DNA of 64,000 nt from Montifringilla adamsi (Eukaryota > Chordata > Aves > Passeriformes > Passeridae). Location of the stretch: the NCBI GenBank assembly GCA_017590115.1, contig JAGGNK010003335.1:1426001-1490000 (forward strand). Direction: 5' to 3'. The notes beneath the pieces are model-generated. The model made no database searches and was not told the DNA's origin. It saw only the letters and a list, made by a program, of their open reading frames with translations. The translations under genes and the position numbers were made by a program. Shown piece by piece: positions 41,185 to 51,860 of the stretch. The first letter of the stretch is position 1; each line of letters opens with the position of its first letter.

Positions 41185-41660
41185 TGCGGGAGCGTGCAGC
41201 GCTGTCAGACAGCCGCGAGCAGCCCCGAGCAGCGTGGCAGCTGAGCAGGCGCTGCGAGGGGGTGGAGGGACACCTCGCTGACAGGGAAGCCCCAACCTGG
41301 CGCTCCGAGCCAGCCTTCATCCTCTCCCTTCCTTCCTGCAGGCAACTGGACAACAACCAGATCAGCTGCATCGAAGATGGAGCCTTCCGAGCCCTGCGCG
41401 ACCTGGAGATCCTGTGAGTTGACTTGGTGCCGGGGCGGTGGGGGGGTGGCTGTGCCCACAGCACTGTGTGCTGCAGTGCTGGCGGGGCTGGGGGCTCTGC
41501 AGCCTTTCTGCCCACCTCAGCAGGTGCAATCTCAGCCTTCCCGTGCTGGCGGTGCTGCTAATTAAACCACAATAGACGCCGTGTGCGCTCTGAGGAGCGC
41601 GGAGATCGCCGCGCTGGCTGCTGCGTGGAGCAGATGGGTTCAGCAGCATTGCCGGCGTGT
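41185..41660. other. CpG-rich patch overlapping the LRR5 exon
   Basis: About a dozen CpG dinucleotides occur in the ~130 bp upstream of the exon (gtgcgggagcgtgcagcgct and on). Many more follow it up to gatcgccgcgctggc near 41.62 kb, while flanking intron is AT-rich and almost free of CpG. It could be an intragenic CpG island, a cryptic or alternative promoter, or a local product of GC-biased conversion. No TATA box or start exon was recognised. Confidence 0.6.
41342..41413 (+). CDS. SLIT3: SLIT3 coding exon, leucine-rich repeat 5 of domain D1 (likely exon 6)
   Basis: This is the second of three consecutive LRR exons. Its first base (g) completes the leucine split by the preceding intron. It then reads [23 protein letters not shown] and the two bases ct of the next leucine. 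The acceptor is a C/T-rich tract ending ctgcag at 41341 and the donor is gtgagt from 41414. [13 protein letters not shown] is shared by SLIT2 and SLIT3, while LDNN and the ending LEIL point to SLIT3. Length (72 bp) and phase 2/2 are identical to the exons before and after it, so skipping it would keep the frame and remove exactly one repeat. The exon sits inside an unusually GC- and CpG-rich patch, unlike the AT-rich introns around it. D1 is not the ROBO-binding domain in characterised SLITs; that role belongs to D2, which is not in this window. Confidence 0.96.
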
Positions 41661-44600
41661 CCGGTGTGTGATCCGCAGCCAGAATCCTGCCCTGGTGCCG
41701 AGCACAGGACGGGTAACAGGTTCATGGGGAGCACTATTACGAGATAGGTGACCGCTGCCCTAGACAAAAGCTGTTTCAAAGGTGTTTGGTGTGTAAGAGG
41801 GAGGAGAGACGGGTGCTTGGCAGGCTTGTTCAGTGCAGTCATTGGCTTTTGGGGAGGATCCTTCTCTGAGGGCTGAAATAACACCACGTTGTGCTCTTCA
41901 TGTACCACAAACTTTACACATAGGCTGTTAAAGCTGCAGCACATACTGAAAAAAAGGTTTTGACAGTGAAAGCCGACTCTACCAGAGAAGCAGCACATTA
42001 GATTCAGAGCTCTGTCATTGTAATGTAAATCCAGTATTACTCTGAGCTTGGTATCTGTGCAGATAATTTGCTTAATACTAATTGTAACTTGTTCACTTAA
42101 AAGACCTTTTCTAGAATAGGTTTTCACAATATGAACAGCTGTAAAGCTTTCCCTGTCACCTGAAAGTTAATCCTGCAAAGCTGAGTGTCAATACTCGTGA
42201 AAGCACATAATTCTGAGCGAAGTGGAGGGGGGTGGGAAGGACACGCGACCTCTCCAAAATTCAAACCCTCCTCATCCACCGTGAGTTAATGGGAGAGCAG
42301 CCCTGACCCAGTGCACACCTTCCTACAGCAGGGAGGGCCTGCCTGGCTGCGGCAGAGCTTGCCCTTAAATTACATGGGATGAAACAGCAAATGGTAGGTG
42401 GATGAAATAAGCACCTGCCTCAGACACTGCTGGCACCTGGAGACTCAGTACAGTCACGACGTGTCCTGGGGCTCCTGAGAGGAGGCAGAACTCCTGGATG
42501 GGCAGCCCTGTGCCACACCACAGGGATCTGAACACTCTGGTGATGCACAGGGCTGTTCCCAAGGGCTGGGTCCAGCTCAGAGCAATGCCCAAAGGAGCTC
42601 TGCCTTCCGTGTCAGCACAAGCTCAGCTGTCTGAGGGACCTGGCACTGGCCGTGTCTGTCACGGACCCTCTGTCCCCTGTCCCCCAGGCTGGGACCCTGA
42701 TGTGGATCAGATAGTATGTGTTGCTCATACTGAGCTAGCAGAAGGTTTCTGCAGAGTTTCTTATCTGGGAACTTATGTTATCAACGATATTGTTTGAATT
42801 CTATAGTAATGGCACTTTTCAGGAAAAGTAATGTGTTACCACTATAAAATTTTACTTGTCAGATTGAAAATTCTACTGTGTGGTGAAAGAAAAGAAGAAA
42901 GGAAAAAATAGAACTCCTCTAAAACTGGATTTTTTTTTTTTTCCTTTTGATGGACTGATTGTCTGTATCTGCAGAGAGTGAATCAGTCCTCCACTGACAG
43001 CAGACTGTGCTATAACTTTCACTAAATAGGCTGGACAATAAATGGAGCCCTTTTTTGCAATATACTGAGTTCTGCAGGCTCTGCAGAAGTTGCTAGGAAT
43101 ACATTCCTTCTCCCCAGGATGTAGTAAATGCTGAATTAGTTTATTTACCTCCCTGTTTTTAATGGGTTACTTCTATGCCAGTTATTTATGGTTGGGAAAA
43201 GATGAGGAGATGAGGATATATAAAATAGATCATAATCAGTTATTTAGTACATTTTTAATTTTCAGCACAGACACACTGCTGCAGGAGAAATAATCAATAT
43301 TAGTCCTAAAAGATGAGAAAACAAATTGATAGTATCTATTCCTAAGCTTGTTTTTCTTGCAGTCACAAAATGCATGTTTTATACTTACAACATAATCTGA
43401 ATTTTTTCCCATGTTTTTCTTCAAAGAAACTCTGCGAATTTATTCTCTCAAAATAAATTTGCTAAATGCCCCAGAGAATATAATATCTTTAGTTATAAAA
43501 CAGTCATAAATGTTAAAATTTACAACAATCTGAACCATCAAAGAACATGAACAAATGAAACCAAATTTCAACCTTTCAGACCCACTGTTTATTTTATGCA
43601 GATATATTTTAACATAAAATGCAGTATGTAGAAAATATTAAATGATTCTTGCAGAAATAAATCTAATTATCTTTTGAACAGTTTGCCAGAGTACCAAATA
43701 ATGTGTTTCTTCTTTATCTTACTGATTTCTTGTGACCTTTCTGATACTCAGTGTTTCCATTCCTATACTTTTCTCTTCACACATCGCCTGTCTACAGAAT
43801 TCTGAATTTTGTCTATAACTCGGGGCAGAGCCGTGCTCAAAAAATAAATAATACTTTCTTTAGAAACACTTTGGTTTCTGGATTGCACTTTTCATTCACC
43901 TTGAGCTCCTCAAAAAACATGACTGCAAGGAGCTTGGTGATTCAGTGGCTCTTCAGTAGAAAGAGAAGGAATTTTTGTGCAGTTATCCTTCAAAATGCAG
44001 AGCATGCCATGACCCGTGTGACTTATTTCTTCTTACCAACAAGTTGTTTTCATTACTATTCTCATTTTCTTGTTATGTGTTATAAATATGTCCCTGTACC
44101 AAGTAATAGCAGAGAGGCAGAGATGAAAACAAGACCGAAATTTGTGCCTAACTTGAGAACTTGGCAAGTGCAGGGAGCAGTGAACTTCAGCGGCAGCTGG
44201 GAGCAGCCCAGGGCGTGGAATGCGGCTGCCAACGCCATCGCGCTCTTGGTCACTTCTGTGTTCAGGAGCCTCTGGTTCCCATGACACAAAAAGTGTCACT
44301 GATTTTACGGCCTGACCTACGTAGTCCCTGAAGCAAGTGCCGAGTATTACTGCTGACTGAGTTTTGGGTTAAAAGATGCAAAAATTTTGAGTGTAAAGCG
44401 CTTTGGTGCCTTCTCCTGATTGCCTTTGCCTGTGCAGCAAGTTGAAAATAATGTCTGCGAATGACCTGCAGGACTGAAACGTCCTGTCCTGGTAGTTCTG
44501 TGTTGGGGCTGGCTTTTTCATTCTTGTCTCAGATTTTCTGAACAGATTCTCATGAAGAGTTTGGTTTCTGTCGGTTGATAAAATAGGACATTTTTCTTGT

Positions 44601-46888
44601 TAACATAGTTTCTGTGTCCCCCTTTTTATAGGAAGATAAAACATATTTCAGTGGGTTTGGTCTTGCATTCCAAGATGTAGAAAAGTGTGTGCAACAACTG
44701 AAACAGCAATAAAATGCAAAATGGATATGTGTTCATAAATGAGTGGCAAAAGTTATTAACTGTCTTATGACTCATTATCATAGAAATGCACAGAAAAGTT
44801 GAAGAAAATTGGTGGGAAACCTTTGCTAATTAAAGATTTTTAGTAGGAGAAAGTCTCTGCTCTGCTTAATTTTTACTTACGTCCTGTGGCAATATCTGGC
44901 AATAACAGTATTATTGAGAAATATCTGTTACTGTAGCTGTAAGTATGATTCAAGATTATTAAAAAAAAAACCTCAAGACCAAACAAAAAAACCCAATGTA
45001 GTCTTCAAAATGATAAGCCACTATTCCTTGTGTTGTGACAATATGCTGTTCATATACTTTGTAGGTTAAAAATTAGTCCATGGTTTTATTTCCAAATGCC
45101 CAAAATTATGAAGGATATGAGATAAAACATGTCTAGGGTTCAGAATTTCACCTCCAGTCTCTTAGGACACATGAATAAAAGAAACTAATTTCAAGACGGT
45201 TCAACAAGCTCAAACTGGATAAACTAGTATTATTGAGTGCCTGAGCATACTATTGTCATTAGACTGGGAGGGCTGAACCATTTTTCTCAGTAAGAAACAG
45301 AACTCAGTTTAGCAAAAAGCCCATTAATTCATTTGTCATTGTTTTGTCTCTCTGGGGTAACAGGAAAACTGTGTGGTGGCATGGGAGTTGTACTGTGTGG
45401 ACAGCACAGAAAGAATTACAAGTCACTGTTGACAACTTAGGTGGAGTATTTCCTTTTTTTTTTATTGTAAAAGCTGTTTTTCTCCTGCTTTATAATGCCA
45501 GCCAGAGGGTCCAGAGTATGAACGCATTCTGTTTGTTGCGTAAGATTTTATCATGCCAAGAGCTAATCCTAGGAGGTCTGTGGGTTGTATTCTGTTAAAG
45601 GCGACAAATGGCTTCTTGCTGTACAGAGCTGTACAGAATGATTTGGGGGTTTGTTTGTTGTTAGCCACATTAATTGTAGGTCTTTCATATCATATGGCTG
45701 AGTCTGAAGATCCTCCCTCCTGAGTTTCACCGGCTTTTGGAATGAATGAGCACTGACTGCCGTTGAGTCGTAGCCAGATGTGCTGAGGGATCCACCAGTC
45801 CACTTTGATGCCTTAGTGTGAAAAATCATGCCAATTCGTCCACAAGTAATGATGAAAAAGTGCAAGTATAGTCATCCAAATATTTGTGACTTCAGTTCCA
45901 AATGAGCCCTAAATGTATTATATTAAAAAGATAATTTCTTCTGATTGCCAAATGTAATGAAGGTAAATAAAACTGCACCACCTTTCCTTTCATAAAATCT
46001 TAAAGTAATGAGAGAAATTTAAATTCTTCTGTCTTGTATGCAGAACCTTTTCTCTCCAAATATTTCAGCCACACTCTTCCTGCTCCATGGCAAACCCACA
46101 AAACCACAGGGCTGTAACGGCTGTGCCGACGTTTTTGAGCTCCAGCTCAGCCCCGAGCCATGTCGGGTGGGACAGAGCCAGTCTGTCACACCAGCCTGGT
46201 CTGCAGCCCAGTTCTGTGCTTTGTCTGCTACATCCAGGCATTGTAAGCATTTGACCAGTGGGTAAAAATTGGGATTATTCCTGCCGTCCTTGTTTGGATT
46301 CAATATGTTCCTATTATAAACGATTCTTTGATAAAGTCTTGATTCTTTGAATTAGTCTGTGCAATTTCTAATAGAGATGCCATGGGTGAGTGTGATTATA
46401 ATGCACACTGCCTTTTGTCATAGCAAACTTTTAAGAACTTTTCTGAACACTAATCAAGATTTTGTGCCACAGCCAGGATTTAATTGTTCCTAGGGTTGCC
46501 TCTGTATGCTGAACGCTCAGTTATATAGTCAGTTTTACTTATTTGCAAAATGCTATTCTGGGAATGTCTTAACTAGATAGAGGATTTTTATTTGCTTGCA
46601 CAACCTAGAGAGACAGGGAGCGAAAGTCATGACATAATTCTAAATATATGAGATGTCATTGCTTAATGAAACTCTGAAAATGCCACACAAACGTGATTTC
46701 CTCCTCTATTTTGCTGCAAATTACGATCGGTTGAGGCAATCAGGATCAAATTTGAGTCTGTAAATCACGTTCCTATAAATGATACCAAAATGCCTAAATA
46801 CAATAATGAAAATGAGAATTCTTTGTCAAATGATGTGCATAGCTGGTTTACTTATGCTTGAGTACAGTGAAATTTAAATTATTGCAGT

Positions 46889-46968
46889 TTTTGATTTTTG
46901 TTTTTTATGGCTTGGGTTTTGGGGTTTTTTGGAGGTTTTTTTTGTTGGTTTGTTTGGGTTTGTTTTTT
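46889..46968 (+). repeat. T/G-rich low-complexity tract
   Basis: About 80 bp is made almost only of T and G (ttttgg, gttttttgg, ttggtttgtttggg patterns), ending at aaccc. It has no clear unit length. Confidence 0.8.
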
Positions 46969-47864
46969 AACCCGAGGGTGTATATTAGCTCAAATGTATG
47001 TAAATTAATAAAATAAATTTAAAATCTTTACTTATTTCATCAGTCAACATGGAAAAATGATATGTGTCATAAAAAGTAATGGAAGGGAGTAACCATTGGC
47101 AGTTAATTGAAGTGTGTACCTGCTTGGTGAAATTAGGTGAAAAACAAGGAGTTTGGAGTTTCTAGGAATACCCACAGTTTTCTATGTTGAGCTTGTCTCA
47201 CAGACAAACAAGTTATGCCAGAGGAAGTCAACAGTTGGTTTGGCAATAGAGAAATCGTGTGCCCAGAGTACAGAGGTACCAGTAGACAAATGGGAATTTC
47301 CCCTTCTCTTCACTTCATTTTTTGTTAGACTGTCCCTGGTTTCTTCTCTTCCCATTCTTCCTGCCTCCTGTATCGCTGTCTGTAAGGGAAGGAGAAAGGC
47401 TCACAGAGAACCTGGCTGTGGTTGCTACAAGGTTTCAGTTACATAAATAAGATTAACTGCAGAAATGCCTTTTTTTGGGTGAACATGTAGAAAGTGGAGA
47501 GCCCCCCCAGTGCGCCCTAGGGAAAGGAGATGCGTGATCAGCATGACGAGTTGATGGAGGGAAGATGGGCTGCATACACGGTTGCTTGATAAGAAATGTT
47601 TTTATTTGCTGATGCATGTCCGTGGGAGATCTGGTGTCCCTGCTCAAGATGTGGAAATGAAATCTGAGATAACCTCTGTTGTACAGCAGATTACAAATGG
47701 GAGGTTGGAAGTACGGCATGGTGAAAGGAACACTATCCAGATGGCACCATGGTGACAGGCTTTATATCAAGGAGCAGCCGAGACAAAATAAGAGTGGCTA
47801 AGAGAGGGTCTCTGAAAATCACTGATGCCTGTTACAGATGTAATGTAACTCACTCTTTATGGGG

Positions 47865-47965
47865 AGAATATATTTGCATAAATTCATTGATCAATGATTT
47901 TGCTAATCCTGCCGTATTTCAGGCATGTCTTTGCAAATTGATGAACATTTCTATCAGTCCTTGGT
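47865..47965. promoter_or_regulatory. Candidate conserved intronic element (octamer plus palindrome)
   Basis: ATTTGCAT at 47872-47879 is the POU-factor octamer. It is followed by a 14-bp perfect palindrome tcattgatcaatga at 47884-47897 and a second TTTGCAAAT-like site near 47933. Dense, non-repetitive and AT-rich. Inferred from motifs only. Confidence 0.3.
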
Positions 47966-50044
47966 CCGGATGCCTAATTATGTTGCATATTTAGAAAGAT
48001 GGATTTTTCCCTTCCTGGAGCATATGTAGTAGTTGAATGCTGTGCTCATTCTCCTTCCCTGCCCCATTAGGTTGGAGGGTTTTTTCACTTTAAGAATAGC
48101 CTGGAGCCATACAGGCTGCAGAACTTACCAAGATAAGAGCAGTGGCAGGTTAGAATTATTAGTTTCATGAATCACTGACCAGTATGCTTTTTGAGGAAGC
48201 CCAGTTTTATGGGTTGTGTCGTTTAAGCCTGGTGCTGCAGTTGCTGCTCCGAGAGATTCCAAAGTCAAAACTCCAGGAGATACAGAGATTTCTGGCACCC
48301 CTTCTCTCCCATGATATTAATTGTTTCATTTGCATGCTCTGCTCATCTTGTGACCTGCCCTCCCTCCCCTTTGACTAATACAGTTTCTTCGTCAGTAATA
48401 CAAAAGATGTAGAACAAGCATTTTGACTGTTGAAAGTCAAATGAATGTGAACGACTTAATCCAGGGGACACTCAGCTGTGTATTTCATGCTGATGTGCAG
48501 CTCAACACCTTAACCAAGAGCTGAGCTGAAGACTAGGAGGGAATAAAACTCCTTGCTGATAAAGTTGAGGTGATGACACGCTTCTGAGGGAACATGACGA
48601 GCTCAAGGTGGATGAGCAGTCATTTTATGCTGTACTTTGCAGTTCATTGTTTCTATGACTCCCCAAGGCAGCCGGATGACGATGCTCCGGGAGCTGGATG
48701 TGGTTCTGTTGGCACCAGTGCAGCCTGTGTGGCTGGGGGGAGGCTGCATGTGTGTGCATCACAGGTTCCTGTGATACCACTGTCAAATACCCTGGGATAT
48801 GCTCAGCCCTCCTGTGACACCGAGGTCCAGAGCTGGTGGTCTGTGTGGGAACTCCTGCTTCCTCTGGGCTCAGTCACAACAGCCAAAAATGATCAATACA
48901 AAAACATTTCAAAACACATAACTGTTTCCCTTCTTTTTTTCTGTGTACAGCTAAAGGCATTGTTTGTGACCAGTAGGGGGGTAGATGGTTTGTCTTTCTC
49001 AGAGGTTGCTTTTGTCCGTCTGCTGTGCTAAGTACAACATAGACAAAGGCTCTGAGCTGTAGCCAGTCTTTGTTCAAGGGAGGACCCAGAAGCCTGGAAA
49101 GAGAGAGTAAAACTGTTATGGTAGCTCTGAATACAAGGATTGTTGAGCTCCCAATTGAAGCAAGATGTCAGATATTTTACCTTAAACTGTAGCTGCAGGG
49201 ACCAGGGTACTATGCAGGGTACATATTACTGTAAAATATTATCCAATATTTTTAGCTAGGACAATAACATTGTGCCTGTAATAAATTAGAAATCAAATCA
49301 GTAATACGTAGATAGCTTGGAACTTCTTGGAAGTGAAGTAGATAACTATATCTGCACCTGAAAAAAATGCATTGGTAAAACCTGCTTCTGATCTAAAGAT
49401 CAAATAGTGTCTTATTTCTTGCTGTTCAAAAGGTTATGCATGCAATGTAGGTATATATGTGTGTATATGTGAGGATGAGAGCATTTTAAAATTAAGGTCA
49501 AATCAAGAAACATAATTTTTAAAACTTAAAAGGTAGGAATAAGATTAATATAGGTTAGATTTTATTTATGTAGCTTATCTAGTCCCAGGCTTGGGAATAA
49601 AGAAAATTTAAGTGCTGCTTTTAGGATGGAAGTATAAAATAATGTCGAAGTCATTTGATGACAAATAATCACTATTTCTATGTTAATTAAGTTATCATAA
49701 ATTAAGCCATTTCTTGTTAACTGATTCAATATTTTTGAAGCAGCATTACATTTCTTTACGTTTAGAAAACGTCCATTACATTTCTGTTTTGGGGTGAATG
49801 ATCTGAACGCATTGGTTTTAGTCTTTACGAGCGATGGATGGCCATGCTTGGGACGTCTGCACATCCTTAGGAACAAATCTAAAAATGCTGTAAGACCATC
49901 CAGAAACCTTAGTTATAATGTACCATGTTACTCGAGTGTTTTAGAGAAAATAGCTCAGTCAGTTGAAAAAGCATCAATGGCTACATAAAGCCATTGATGG
50001 AAACAACAATCAGTTTTGCCATTAATTTTTTTTAATTGTTTGCA

Positions 50045-50600
50045 CCCCCCTTGTCTTCTCAGCGCTGGTGGGGTGAGGACTCTTGGTCTGTAAGCACCGA
50101 CTGTCGCTTGGAGTGGGCTTTATTTGAGGGTAAAGAGAAGAGAACACAGCGCAAGCCAGGCTGATGGCGGTGCTGGAGGGGTGAAGTAGCACAGACTGGG
50201 CGAGGTCTCTGTTCGCCACCAGAACCTTGGGTTGTGTCTGACAGCAGCAGGGCTTTGCTGGAGAAGGGAGTGTGGGGCACATCCCTGGTTCGTGGCCCCC
50301 AGCGTTGGACGTGGCCGCTGCGATCGATAAATTGCCGCAATGCAGCATCTCTGCGACGGCGCTTTGGAGGCCACAGAAGCCCCCGTTGGTGCAGGAGGCG
50401 GTTGCGGGCTGGGCGGGCTCTGGGGAGGGGGAGCCCACGCTGCAGCACCCACGCTTCCTACTGGCTCCTTGGGCAATTCCAGTGGTGTCTTAAAAGGGTT
50501 GGGTCCATCTCGCCTGTGAGACATCCCGTCTTCCCTTCCGCGGGAAGGGCGTTAGGAGCCAGGTGAGGCACTCCAGCCGAAACGGGTAGGACAGACCCTC
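50045..50600 (-). mobile_element. CpG-rich block, candidate LTR-like insertion (tentative)
   Basis: A ~550-bp block has sharply higher G+C and CpG than its flanks. Read on the minus strand it has a TTTTAAG-like TATA candidate (50489-50496), an AATAAA signal (+ strand tttatt at 50119-50124) near its far end, and an end rich in C/G leading to ...ggggtgca. This order resembles a retroviral LTR. I could not find matching target-site duplications, a primer-binding site or internal retroviral genes, and I do not recognise a family. A plain intragenic CpG island is the main alternative. Confidence 0.35.
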
Positions 50601-51574
50601 CACAATGGCAGGTATATTTTATTTTGGGTGCATGCTGAGAAATGGTCATGTGTGGAGAACAGTAGACTCCTTTTTACTTAGCTACAGCTCACGCTTGTAG
50701 AATATTCCTGAACAGATCATGGGTGCGTCAAACTTCTTCTGTGTATATTTTATTTTGTGCTTTTTCTCTGTGGACTGGAAGTAAATGAAACACTGTGAGT
50801 ATTTGCTGTTCAGATTGTTATGGTTTCTTACCTGTATTGCATGAATATAAGCAGGTATTGCTGCTTCTCATGGGTAGGTGGAGTTTTGGAGAAACGTAAA
50901 AATTGGAAAGATAGGCATTTTTAAACGTATTGACCTTTTTCTTGTGTGGTACACACAAGCACTGTCTAATGCCTTATTAAAATAAAATCCTGATGGAAAG
51001 CAGATCCCTTTCCAGCTTTACCAAGAAACGTAATTGCCCTTGCCTAGAAACTACATGTAGTCTTTGTTCTTCCAAAGTATTTCTTTCCTCTAAAAATGTA
51101 AGTTTTCCTTAACAACTGCCCATACATGCAAGTTTAAATTCACAGAATGTGTGTATCACACATTCCCTGTTTCATTCATGTGGATTTATACTAGCCTGTA
51201 TTTTAGCCTTAATTTCCAGCATGGATGAATTGCAGATAGGTGCATGACATACCGTTAGAATATAAAATTATTCCACAAATACCTTTTCAGTCTCTTGCAC
51301 TTTGAGGAGACAATTTTGGCAGTTAAGGTGAAGTGTTCTCTCTTTAAAAGATTTTCTTGTTTTCCTTCCTCTGCTGTCCAAAGCCAGGAACTGGCTGTGC
51401 GGTTCTGTGCCGCACCATGGCCATTGTCCTCTCGCTGGAGCTATGGAAGATCTCTTCCTGCTGCTCTCTCCCAGTGGGAATGCCAATGGCCTTGGGAGCT
51501 GGGGGGTGGCAGCTGAGGCACTGAGATCAGAGTGGCTGTTCTGGTCAGAGCAATAAGGTACATTATTTTGCCTG

Positions 51575-51860
51575 CAGGACCTGCCGGTTCTGCTGTTGGG
51601 AGAAAACTGAACCCAGTGATTCTGGCAGCTTCCTCTCTGTGGATTCCCATTGCCGCTACTTACAAGGTGTTGGTAGAACCTTTTACACCAACACTTGGCT
51701 AAGCTGCCAGCAGTGCCGTGTCACTGTGGGGCTGGTGGCTCGTCCCTCTTTGTTCCCAGCGGGCAGCGCGGGCCCCGCAGGCTCCCGCAGTCCCGCAGGC
51801 GCTGCCGCATTGCGGCATTCAGGTGGCCACAGGCTGGCACAGTGACCACCCCAAGGAGAC
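51575..51860. other. Second GC/CpG-rich block in the LRR5-LRR6 intron
   Basis: This is a short GC-rich stretch with CpG clusters (agcgggcagcgcgggccccg, gcgctgccgcattgcggcat). It lies about 1 kb right of the block at 50.0-50.6 kb. It contains an inverted relative of a motif in that block (see findings). No coding exon is supported. Confidence 0.5.

Larger units (their letters stand above)
16374..41341 (+). other. SLIT3: Complete intron between the LRR4 and LRR5 exons (24,968 bp)
   Basis: The intron is bounded by gtaagt at its left end and ctgcag at its right end, and is in phase 2. It contains CR1 fragments near 17.4, 17.9, 20.2, 23.7, 26.7 and 31.6 kb. It also holds a tandem A-tailed duplication at 18.6-18.8 kb, a (CAAA)n tract at 33.4 kb, A tracts at 35.55 and 41.12 kb, and a GC-richer interval at 33.6-34.65 kb without a recognised gene. 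A repeat-poor AT-rich interval spans 35.7-37.4 kb. I saw no supported internal exon, and no RNA gene was recognised. Confidence 0.9.

Noticed and set aside
43751..44284. 177-codon plus-strand open reading frame
   Set aside because: No domain is recognised, and composition and codon use look like the surrounding intron.
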